Assembly (NCBI GenBank): GCA_958439155.1
Contig: CAUBUJ010000015.1
Span: 1-20,069 of the forward strand
Length of the DNA stretch: 20,069 nt
Reading direction: 5' to 3'
Source: an uncultured Veillonellaceae bacterium
Lineage (GTDB): Bacteria > Bacillota > Negativicutes > Veillonellales > Dialisteraceae
The stretch's first letter is position 1. Each line of letters opens with the position of its first letter. Positions 14,649 to 20,069 of this stretch are shown here, piece by piece. The notes beneath the pieces are model-generated. The model searched no databases and was not told the DNA's origin. It was given only the letters and a program-made list of their open reading frames with translations. The translations under genes were made by a program, and so were the position numbers.

Positions 14649-14700
14649 ACACTAAGGCTGTCCAAAAAGAAATAGATTTTCCTGACAACATGGAGGCTTT

Positions 14701-15570
14701 ATGAACTGGATCTTTCTTTCCTACCTGTTCTCTCTCCTCACGGTAGGCGCCAACGGCATCATCGCCGCTCATATCGCTCTTCCCTCGGCGGAGATTGTCG
14801 TCCTCCGCGCCTATATAGGAGCAGGGGCGCTCTTTCTTTTCCATCTGTGCTGCGGCGGATGCAGGCCGGGACTCAGCCGCCGGCCATGCTGTTTCCGCGC
14901 CGCCGCAGGGGTGACGCTTGGCATGGAGTGGCTCTTCGTCTTCGAAGCATACCGCCTCGCCGGGGTATCTCTCGCCACACTGGCTTACTACTGCGGCCCG
15001 GCCATCGCCATGGCGCTCTCCCCCTTTCTTTTCCAGGAAAGTCTCACCTTGCGGAAAGCAGCGGGATTTCTCATGGCGCTCCTCGGCATCTGCCTCATCA
15101 ATTCCCGCGCCCTCTATGAAGGTACCTGGAATCTGGGCCTTCTCTACGGGCTCCTCTCGGCTGTGATGTTCGCTTCCACTTTGACCATCAATAAAATGGG
15201 CGGCCCTGTACGGAGCATGGGAGAAGCGGCGCTCACTCTGGCGGTCAGCGGGACCATTGCCTTGGCGGCACTGCTCTGGAAAAGCGGCGGCATCGATCCC
15301 ATTCCGGCAGAGAGCCTCCCATGGGTGCTCTTTCTTGGATTCATCAGTACCGCGCTTGGATGCGGTCTGTATTTCCGCGCCGCAAGCCGCCTTCCCATGC
15401 AGACCACCGCCCTCTGGGGGTATCTGGATCCTCTCTCGGCGGTGCTCATGGCCGCGCTCTTCCTCGGCGAACGCCTCACGCCTCTCGAAATGGCCGGAGC
15501 CGCGTGCATCCTGGGCGGAGCCCTCCTGGGGGAGAATGCCCTCTGGAAAAAGTCCCGTTCTGCCCCATAA
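14701..15570 (+). CDS. EamA/DMT family membrane exporter
   Basis: The 289-residue protein is almost wholly hydrophobic with about ten membrane helices arranged as two EamA repeats, as in drug/metabolite transporters of the RhaT/YdcZ-like group. The second repeat shows FISTALGCGLYFRAA and the conserved YLDPLSAVLMAALFLGE region, typical of the family's C-terminal half. Such proteins usually export amino acids or other small metabolites from the cytoplasm. The ATG at 14701 follows a GGAGG site. It is divergent from the LysR gene, which probably controls it. The substrate cannot be read from the sequence. Confidence 0.93.
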   Translation: MNWIFLSYLFSLLTVGANGIIAAHIALPSAEIVVLRAYIGAGALFLFHLCCGGCRPGLSRRPCCFRAAAGVTLGMEWLFVFEAYRLAGVSLATLAYYCGPAIAMALSPFLFQESLTLRKAAGFLMALLGICLINSRALYEGTWNLGLLYGLLSAVMFASTLTINKMGGPVRSMGEAALTLAVSGTIALAALLWKSGGIDPIPAESLPWVLFLGFISTALGCGLYFRAASRLPMQTTALWGYLDPLSAVLMAALFLGERLTPLEMAGAACILGGALLGENALWKKSRSAP

Positions 15571-15575
15571 TTTCC

Positions 15576-15611
15576 AATAGAAAAAGCCCGGCAGCACCAG
15601 GCTTTTCTATT
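15576..15611. terminator. Bidirectional terminator between EamA and coiled-coil genes
   Basis: AATAGAAAAAGCC (15576-15588) pairs with GGCTTTTCTATT (15600-15611) with one extra A, around an 11-base loop. It is T-rich in both directions and ends exactly at the stop codon of the minus-strand gene. Confidence 0.8.
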
Positions 15612-16036
15612 TATTTTTTCGGCAGAATCTTCGCTTTTGCCAGTTCCTTGAAAAGATACTGGAGCACCTCATAGAGACGGACCGGATCTTCTTCTCCCGC
15701 CTTCTGGGGATCAATAGAAAGGAAGTCCTTGTAGTAGAAACGGAGAATCCCGGACAGCCGGCTCTCCGGGAGCGCCTCAGGATGCATGGCAAGCGCTTCA
15801 TTCCACCGCTCCTGGAGGATACCGTTTTCCTCTTTCAGATGGGCAATGACCGCGTCCCGCCGGCGGACCTCCTCATGAAGAGCGCGGTTTTCTTCCGCCG
15901 CCGCTTCCATAGTGAGGCCCTGCCCGGCCTTTTCCGTCTTTTCCGCGGTGAGCTCCCGCTCAAGCACCGTCACCGCCTTTCGGAGCATAGCAATGGTGCG
16001 CCGCGACGTTTCCAGCAGTTCCATTTCCTCCGTCAT
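15611..16036 (-). CDS. Small coiled-coil protein of unknown function
   Basis: I do not recognise a family. The 141-residue product has a long, charged helical N-terminal part (about 1-85) with heptad-like spacing, for example LRKAVTVLERELTAEKTEK and LHEEVRRRDAVIAHLKEE, typical of a coiled coil. The C-terminal third (about 90-141) contains a more compact segment, LSGILRFYYKDFLSID and LYEVLQYLFKELAKAKI. There is no signal peptide or membrane helix, so it should be cytoplasmic. The ATG at 16036 follows AAGGGGG; a longer frame upstream has no site and includes the promoter region. It lies downstream of a GNAT gene but seems to have its own promoter. Confidence 0.75.
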   Translation of the reverse strand: MTEEMELLETSRRTIAMLRKAVTVLERELTAEKTEKAGQGLTMEAAAEENRALHEEVRRRDAVIAHLKEENGILQERWNEALAMHPEALPESRLSGILRFYYKDFLSIDPQKAGEEDPVRLYEVLQYLFKELAKAKILPKK

Positions 16037-16107
16037 GATATCCCCCTTGTATCTCCAAACAAGTCCTTTCGCAAAAGGATGATCCCTGCTTTTCTCTATA
16101 TACACTT

Positions 16108-16137
16108 ATTATATAGGAACCGCTCCGCCTCGTACAA
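16108..16137 (-). promoter_or_regulatory. Probable promoter of the coiled-coil gene
   Basis: On the minus strand TATAAT (16113-16108) is perfect, with TTGTAC (16137-16132) 18 bases upstream. It sits in the short gap between the GNAT stop and the coiled-coil gene. Confidence 0.55.
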
Positions 16138-16160
16138 GAAAAAAGCAGGTATAGATTCTG

Positions 16161-16643
16161 TCAAAAAGTGAGCCGCATCTGGTGCCACACCACATGGCCG
16201 TGAACAGAGTCGGAAATGCCCTCATCGACGAAGCCGAATTTCCCGTAATAATGAATGAGCTTCTCCTTGCAGGTGAGCACCACGCCGCGGCGGTGCTCTT
16301 TTTCCGCTTCTTCGATAAAAGCGCGGACAAGCCTGGCCGCCAGGCCCTGCCGGCGCCGCTCCGGGATGGTATTGAGGCCGAATATCATCTGCCAGGCACC
16401 GCTCTCGCTGTGAAAAGACGGATCATCATACATGACGTCCGCCAGATCCGCTTCTTCCGTCACCATACCGTCAATGAAGCCGACCAGTGTTTTTCCATCA
16501 AAAAGGAGAAGAAAATGATCGGGATACACAGCGAGACGTTTCTCAAAACTCTCCCGCGTCGCTGCCTCCGCCTTGGGAAAACAGGCTGCCTCCACGGCAG
16601 TTACCTGCTCCAGATCTGCCATTGTTCCTTTCCGTATGTCCAT
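16161..16643 (-). CDS. GNAT family N-acetyltransferase (second)
   Basis: The 160-residue protein carries the acetyl-CoA binding loop RRRQGLAARLV at about 96-106 after the strand MIFGLNTIPE. The later HYYGKFGFVDEG (about 131-142) is the usual C-terminal motif. The N-terminal VEAACFPKAEAATRESFEKRL resembles the arylalkylamine N-acetyltransferase-like branch, whose members acetylate small amines. Length is normal. The ATG at 16643 follows GGGAGGAAG. It lies 97 bases after the DUF4153-type gene on the same strand, with no evident terminator between them. The substrate is unknown. Confidence 0.9.
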   Translation of the reverse strand: MDIRKGTMADLEQVTAVEAACFPKAEAATRESFEKRLAVYPDHFLLLFDGKTLVGFIDGMVTEEADLADVMYDDPSFHSESGAWQMIFGLNTIPERRRQGLAARLVRAFIEEAEKEHRRGVVLTCKEKLIHYYGKFGFVDEGISDSVHGHVVWHQMRLTF

Positions 16644-16740
16644 GGTACTTCCTCCCTTTTTTCTTTCTATCCTACACGGAGAAATTTCTTTCGTCCATGG
16701 CCAGCGTATACGTTCTTTCTTCTCCCTGCATGCGCGGCGT

Positions 16741-18327
16741 TTATGGCGCCTTCATTAGAAGAAATCCTTCCGTGTCATACCGGACTGGCTTTCCTTCCTG
16801 GGCGATACGCTCGACCCGCTGGAAAACCACCTGATGGTCCGGATCGGCATGCCAAATCATTTCACTGCCCGCCATTTCCCCTTTCCCAGGTTCCTTTTCA
16901 AACAGGCTCTCCAGGTACGCCTGGGCCTCTCCTTCCCAAAGAAAATCTTCGCCGCAGGCAATGCGGAGCTTCCCGCCTTCCACACTTTCCCGGAAAGGAA
17001 TGAGCCGGTCATAGCCTGCCACAGAAATTACCGTGTCCGGCAAACCTTCCCGCCAGGCATAGGGGCTGTCCTTCTCATACTCCGCTTCTGACAGCGCCGC
17101 CAGAACAGGAGACTGGGCGATCTGGGACGCAAAGGTATAGACCTCTCCCTCATCATGGCGCCGGAGGTAGCGGTACGCGCTGAGAAGGCGATTTCTTTCC
17201 TCTTCCGTAAGAGACCGCCCTTCCACGATCTCTCCGCCGCGCATCATGCCGGCCGCTTCCATCACCTGCTGGGCCCGCATTTCCTGATCCCGGATCGGCA
17301 CCTGGCGAAGCTGGAGCGGCGTCACCGTCACTGCCAGAATCAAAGCCGCCGCCAGGGGAAAGAAAAGAATCCGCCCCCGCTGGAAAAGGCCGGAAACCAT
17401 GACGAGCAGGCCGAAAAAAGTGCACAGCAGAGAGGCGTAGCGGGGCATGGTGAGACCGTACGCGGAAAGACGGATATAAACGCAGTACAGCTGCACCGCC
17501 GCCACCGGAGTGAGGAGAAGCGGTCCGTACCGGGACCACCAAGAGAGGATTTTCCCTTCCGGCGCGGGGTCAAGGAAATAAAAGACCGCGTATCCCAGTA
17601 CGGAGAGCGACGCGAACCAGTTGATTTCTCCAGAAGGAAGTGTGCCGGTCACACCGATTTTTCCCAGGTATCCGTAAAGAATCGCCAGCAGCACCAGGTA
17701 GACTGGAAAAAGAATCCGGCGCAGCACCTTCAAAAGCGCCTCCGGCACAGGTCCCGCTTCCCCCGGAATCCAGGAGAGGAAAAACTGGAAGCCGCCGATG
17801 AAAAGGGAAAATTCCAGGACCACTTCATACCAGTCCCCGCGAATATGGAGCAGCAGAGTATCCACCGCGAAAAGACAGATGCCAAGGGTGAGCGCGAGAA
17901 GAATCGTGAGCCCCGCTGCCTGGAGCGCCCCCGTGAAAAGCCGGGCAAAAGCAGCCGGCCCATAGCGGCGGCAGAGAGCCCCTGCCGACAAAGCAAGCGC
18001 CGCAGAGGCAATCCCCGCTGCCGCGTACGCCCGGTCCGCGCTGGAGAGCGGGGAAAAATAGAAATACAGCAGCGCCGGCAGCAGGAATAGCCCCTGCCGC
18101 ATCGGAGAGGAAAGGGCGCTCTCCCTTTCTTCGAGAAGAAGCGACGCCAGGAGTGATAAAAAAGCACCGCATCCCGCCGCGGCAAGGGCACATTCCAGCG
18201 CAGGCGTATTCTCTGAGAGAGTTCCATACGCGGAAAGCAGAAAGAAGAGAAGACTCCAGAGGGAGGCTCCGGTAAACCGCGCGGCCCCTTGTCCCACCTG
18301 CTGTATCAGACGCTTCACATGACGCAA
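16741..18327 (-). CDS. DUF4153-type polytopic membrane protein
   Basis: The 528-residue product has roughly ten to eleven hydrophobic segments in its first 340 residues, followed by a soluble C-terminal domain of about 180 residues. Phrases such as GEINWFASLSVLGYAVFYFL and YIRLSAYGLTMPRYASL fit the DUF4153 family, whose role is unknown. The C-terminal domain begins near LRQVPIRDQEMRAQQVMEAA and probably lies outside the membrane. The start is a TTG at 18327, chosen because an AAGGAGGTG site lies nine bases upstream; the nearest in-frame GTG is three codons later and too far from the site. It has its own extended -10 promoter. Confidence 0.8.
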   Translation of the reverse strand: MRHVKRLIQQVGQGAARFTGASLWSLLFFLLSAYGTLSENTPALECALAAAGCGAFLSLLASLLLEERESALSSPMRQGLFLLPALLYFYFSPLSSADRAYAAAGIASAALALSAGALCRRYGPAAFARLFTGALQAAGLTILLALTLGICLFAVDTLLLHIRGDWYEVVLEFSLFIGGFQFFLSWIPGEAGPVPEALLKVLRRILFPVYLVLLAILYGYLGKIGVTGTLPSGEINWFASLSVLGYAVFYFLDPAPEGKILSWWSRYGPLLLTPVAAVQLYCVYIRLSAYGLTMPRYASLLCTFFGLLVMVSGLFQRGRILFFPLAAALILAVTVTPLQLRQVPIRDQEMRAQQVMEAAGMMRGGEIVEGRSLTEEERNRLLSAYRYLRRHDEGEVYTFASQIAQSPVLAALSEAEYEKDSPYAWREGLPDTVISVAGYDRLIPFRESVEGGKLRIACGEDFLWEGEAQAYLESLFEKEPGKGEMAGSEMIWHADPDHQVVFQRVERIAQEGKPVRYDTEGFLLMKAP

Positions 18328-18380
18328 CGTCTTCCACCTCCTTGTTTGATGCCTGTATAAGATGGATTTATGATATTTTT

Positions 18381-18389
18381 ATTATAGCA
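18381..18389 (-). promoter_or_regulatory. Extended -10 promoter of the DUF4153-type gene
   Basis: On the minus strand TGCTATAAT combines a TGn extension with a perfect TATAAT (18386-18381). No consensus -35 is seen. The gap from here to the panD terminator (about 18390-18575) holds a small GC-rich inverted repeat (CCGCC/GGCGG, 18465-18477) and no gene I can support. Confidence 0.65.
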
Positions 18390-18575
18390 AAGAAAAAAGG
18401 CAATGTCTCCCAACCTGCCGCGGTCATCCCGCCGAAAGAAAAGCCCAAAAACGAAAACCATATCCCGCCGCAGGCGGCAGCGCTTTCTTCTTCGGACTCC
18501 AGTCCTCAAACTTTGACCCGGGCGGAATGATGCACGATCTATATACCGCGCCTACAGCATCTCTCACGCAAAAAA

Positions 18576-18603
18576 GCCCCTCACTCCCAATGGAGCAAGG
18601 GGC
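18576..18603 (-). terminator. Intrinsic terminator of the pan operon
   Basis: Arms GCCCCTCACTCC (18576-18587) and GGAGCAAGGGGC (18592-18603) pair over 12 positions with two G-U pairs in the RNA and a four-base loop. A T run follows on the minus strand. It begins nine bases after the panD stop. Confidence 0.93.
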
Positions 18604-18612
18604 CCTTTCTAT

Positions 18613-18996
18613 TTAGCCGATCTGTCCGGCGTGTTCTACTTTCCGTACTTCCCGCATATGGTTCTTTTCATCCACCATGACCACGCTGGGCTTCCAGGTC
18701 TTCGCTTCTTTTTCATCCATGAAAGCGTAATCCATGATGATCACAATGTCTCCCACCTGGGTCATGCGCGCAGCCGAGCCGTTGAGGCAGATGACGCCGC
18801 TCCCCCGTTTGCCGGGGATGACATAGGTTTCAAAGCGGGCGCCGTTGTTGTTATTGACTACCTGCACCCGTTCGTTGGGAAGGATGCCCGCCGCGTCCAT
18901 CAGGTCTTCATCAATGGTGATGCTCCCCATGTAGTGAAGATTGGCTTCCGTAACGGTGGCGCAGTGAATTTTTCCTTTGAGCATGTAAAGCAGCAT
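18613..18996 (-). CDS. panD: Aspartate 1-decarboxylase (pyruvoyl enzyme precursor)
   Basis: PanD removes the alpha-carboxyl group of aspartate to give beta-alanine, the second substrate of pantothenate synthetase. The 127-residue proenzyme cuts itself between glycine 24 and serine 25 (HYMGSITID), turning the serine into the pyruvoyl cofactor. The N-terminal MLKGKIHCATVTEANL and the NNNNGARFETYVI segment with Arg54 are family marks. The ATG at 18996 shares one base with the panC stop (TAATG), with GGAGGG upstream inside panC. It is the last gene of the operon. Confidence 0.98.
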   Translation of the reverse strand: MLLYMLKGKIHCATVTEANLHYMGSITIDEDLMDAAGILPNERVQVVNNNNGARFETYVIPGKRGSGVICLNGSAARMTQVGDIVIIMDYAFMDEKEAKTWKPSVVMVDEKNHMREVRKVEHAGQIG

Positions 18997-19847
18997 TATT
19001 TTCCCTCCAGAATGACATTATCAATGAGTCTTGTTTTCCCGATACGCACCGCGATGGCCAGGAGCGATTCCTGGTCCACTGTCTCAATCGGGTCCAGCGA
19101 CGGGAAAGCGTACATTTCTACATAATCAATTTTCGCCATCGGTTCTTTCTCGATTTCTTCCGTAGTAAGGGCGATGAGGGCTGCCACACTCTTTTCGCCG
19201 GCGTCGAAGGCTGCTTTTGCCTTCCTGAGGCTCCGGGAGAGGACGAGGGCCGCTTCTTTTTCTGCCGGCGAGAGGTACCGGTTCCGGGAGCTCCGGGCCA
19301 GTCCGCTTTCTTCCCGGCAGATCGGTACCATATGGATTTCGATGGGGAAATTGAGATCTTTCACGAACTTCTTGATCACCACCACCTGCTGGGCGTCTTT
19401 CTGACCGAAGAAGCCTTTGTCCGCGCCGGTGATGTGGAAGAGTTTCGTCAGAACGGTGGCAACGCCGCGGAAGTGGATGGGCCGCTGGGCGCCGCAAAGT
19501 TTGTGGGTGATATGGCTTTCCACGGTCACATAGGTGGCGTAGCCTTCCGGATACATTTCTTCCGGAGAAGGATGGAATACCGCGTCGACCCCTTCTTTTT
19601 CCAGCTTTTCACAGTCCGCGTCAAAGGTGCGGGGATAGGCGTCATAGTCTTCATTGGGTCCGAACTGGGTGGGATTGACAAAAACGGAAGCGATGACCAC
19701 GTCGCAGTGTTTCTTTGCTTCTCTCATGAGTGTCATGTGGCCTTCATGGAGGCAGCCCATGGTGGGAACGACGCCGATCACTTTTCCTTCTTTATGCATA
19801 GCGCGGCTGTATGCCGTAACTTCTTCAATGGTGGTAAAAATTTTCAT
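18996..19847 (-). CDS. panC: Pantothenate synthetase (pantoate--beta-alanine ligase)
   Basis: PanC joins pantoate and beta-alanine with ATP to make pantothenate, the precursor of coenzyme A. The 283-residue length is normal. The ATP-binding PTMGCLHEGH lies at 28-37, followed by FVNPTQFGPNEDYDAYPR near 56-73, FFGQKDAQQ, and the KMSKS-like GLARSSRNRYLS. The ATG at 19847 overlaps the stop of the upstream transporter gene (ATGA), and its stop overlaps the panD start by one base. This makes a tightly coupled transporter-panC-panD unit. Confidence 0.99.
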   Translation of the reverse strand: MKIFTTIEEVTAYSRAMHKEGKVIGVVPTMGCLHEGHMTLMREAKKHCDVVIASVFVNPTQFGPNEDYDAYPRTFDADCEKLEKEGVDAVFHPSPEEMYPEGYATYVTVESHITHKLCGAQRPIHFRGVATVLTKLFHITGADKGFFGQKDAQQVVVIKKFVKDLNFPIEIHMVPICREESGLARSSRNRYLSPAEKEAALVLSRSLRKAKAAFDAGEKSVAALIALTTEEIEKEPMAKIDYVEMYAFPSLDPIETVDQESLLAIAVRIGKTRLIDNVILEGK

Positions 19848-20069
19848 TTGTTTTCTCCTGCAGCATGAACGAGGTGAAGGGCTTCTGCCTTTTCATCTTT
19901 ATGAACGAAGTAATTGGCGATGAGCGATCCGGAAATATTGTGCCAGATGCTGAAAATCGCCCCAGGAATAGCCGCGGCGGCGCCGAAGTACATCACGCCG
20001 AGAGAGGCGGCAAGGCCGGAATTCTGCATAGCCACTTCAATGGTGACGGCCCGCACTTTCTTGTCATCG
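19844..20069 (-). CDS. Bile acid:sodium symporter family transporter, C-terminal part (PanS-like)
   Basis: Only the last 74 or so residues are in the window; the frame runs off the right edge. It reads DDKKVRAVTIEVAMQNSGLA and then a membrane segment with FGAAAAIPGAIFSIWHNISG, a strong mark of BASS family transporters. PanS of Salmonella, which moves ketopantoate or pantoate, belongs to this family. Its stop codon overlaps the panC start in an ATGA arrangement, so the genes are translated together. This context favours transport of a pantothenate precursor, though the substrate is inferred. Only the 3' end can be judged. Confidence 0.88.
   Translation of the reverse strand, partial: DDKKVRAVTIEVAMQNSGLAASLGVMYFGAAAAIPGAIFSIWHNISGSLIANYFVHKDEKAEALHLVHAAGENK

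Noticed and set aside
18342..18530. 62-codon + strand ORF in the panD/DUF4153 gap
   Set aside because: No ribosome binding site, low-complexity proline/serine/lysine content, and it overlaps the promoter and leader of the minus-strand gene.
1..20069. CRISPR arrays, tRNA, rRNA or insertion sequences
   Set aside because: Reading through the window showed no regularly spaced repeats, no tRNA-like GTTCGA arms with matching stems, no rRNA segments and no transposase frames.

Overview
The window looks like chromosomal DNA from a moderately GC-rich diderm Firmicute, most likely a member of the Negativicutes (Veillonellales/Selenomonadales type); the genus cannot be fixed from sequence alone. Supporting signs are strong AGGAGG-type ribosome binding sites, a CIRCE-controlled groESL operon, a class II (GlpX) fructose bisphosphatase, and an AsmA/TamB-like envelope protein of the kind expected in cells with an outer membrane. 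Most genes are on the minus strand.

Layout on the + coordinate axis. (1) 1-637: an AT-rich toxin-domain fragment and the start of a candidate immunity gene (ATGA overlap), preceded in the direction of reading by a GC-richer relic separated by an in-frame TGA. This looks like a decayed or orphan end of a polymorphic/CDI-type toxin gene. (2) 637-2736: groES-groEL with terminator, CIRCE operator and promoter. (3) 2782-4642: an AsmA-like gene and a divergent GNAT acetyltransferase. (4) 4733-11161: a high-affinity potassium uptake (Kdp) locus, kdpF-kdpA-kdpB-kdpC, followed after an intrinsic terminator by a second complete kdpA. (5) 11248-12906: glpX and lepB (signal peptidase I). (6) 13174-15611: an exported carboxymuconolactone-decarboxylase-like protein, a convergent LysR regulator, and a divergent EamA exporter. 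(7) 15611-18327: a small coiled-coil protein, a second GNAT enzyme and a DUF4153-type membrane protein. (8) 18576-20069: a pantothenate operon, the end of a PanS-like transporter, panC and panD, linked by overlapping stop/start codons.

How the parts work together: KdpFABC is an ATP-driven potassium importer. Its leader carries an 11-bp-spaced direct repeat at the place where KdpE binds in Escherichia coli, but no kdpD or kdpE lies in this window. The extra KdpA keeps all four visible pore loops and gains two acidic residues in the first and fourth, so it could be an alternative potassium-channel subunit for the same KdpB/KdpC. The pan genes join transport of a pantothenate precursor, pantothenate synthesis and beta-alanine supply. 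Nearly every operon end carries a clear intrinsic terminator, several shared between convergent genes.

The strongest candidates for something undescribed are the duplicated kdpA behind a terminator with an unusual leader, and the orphan toxin/immunity module at the left edge. The rest is largely ordinary housekeeping content.
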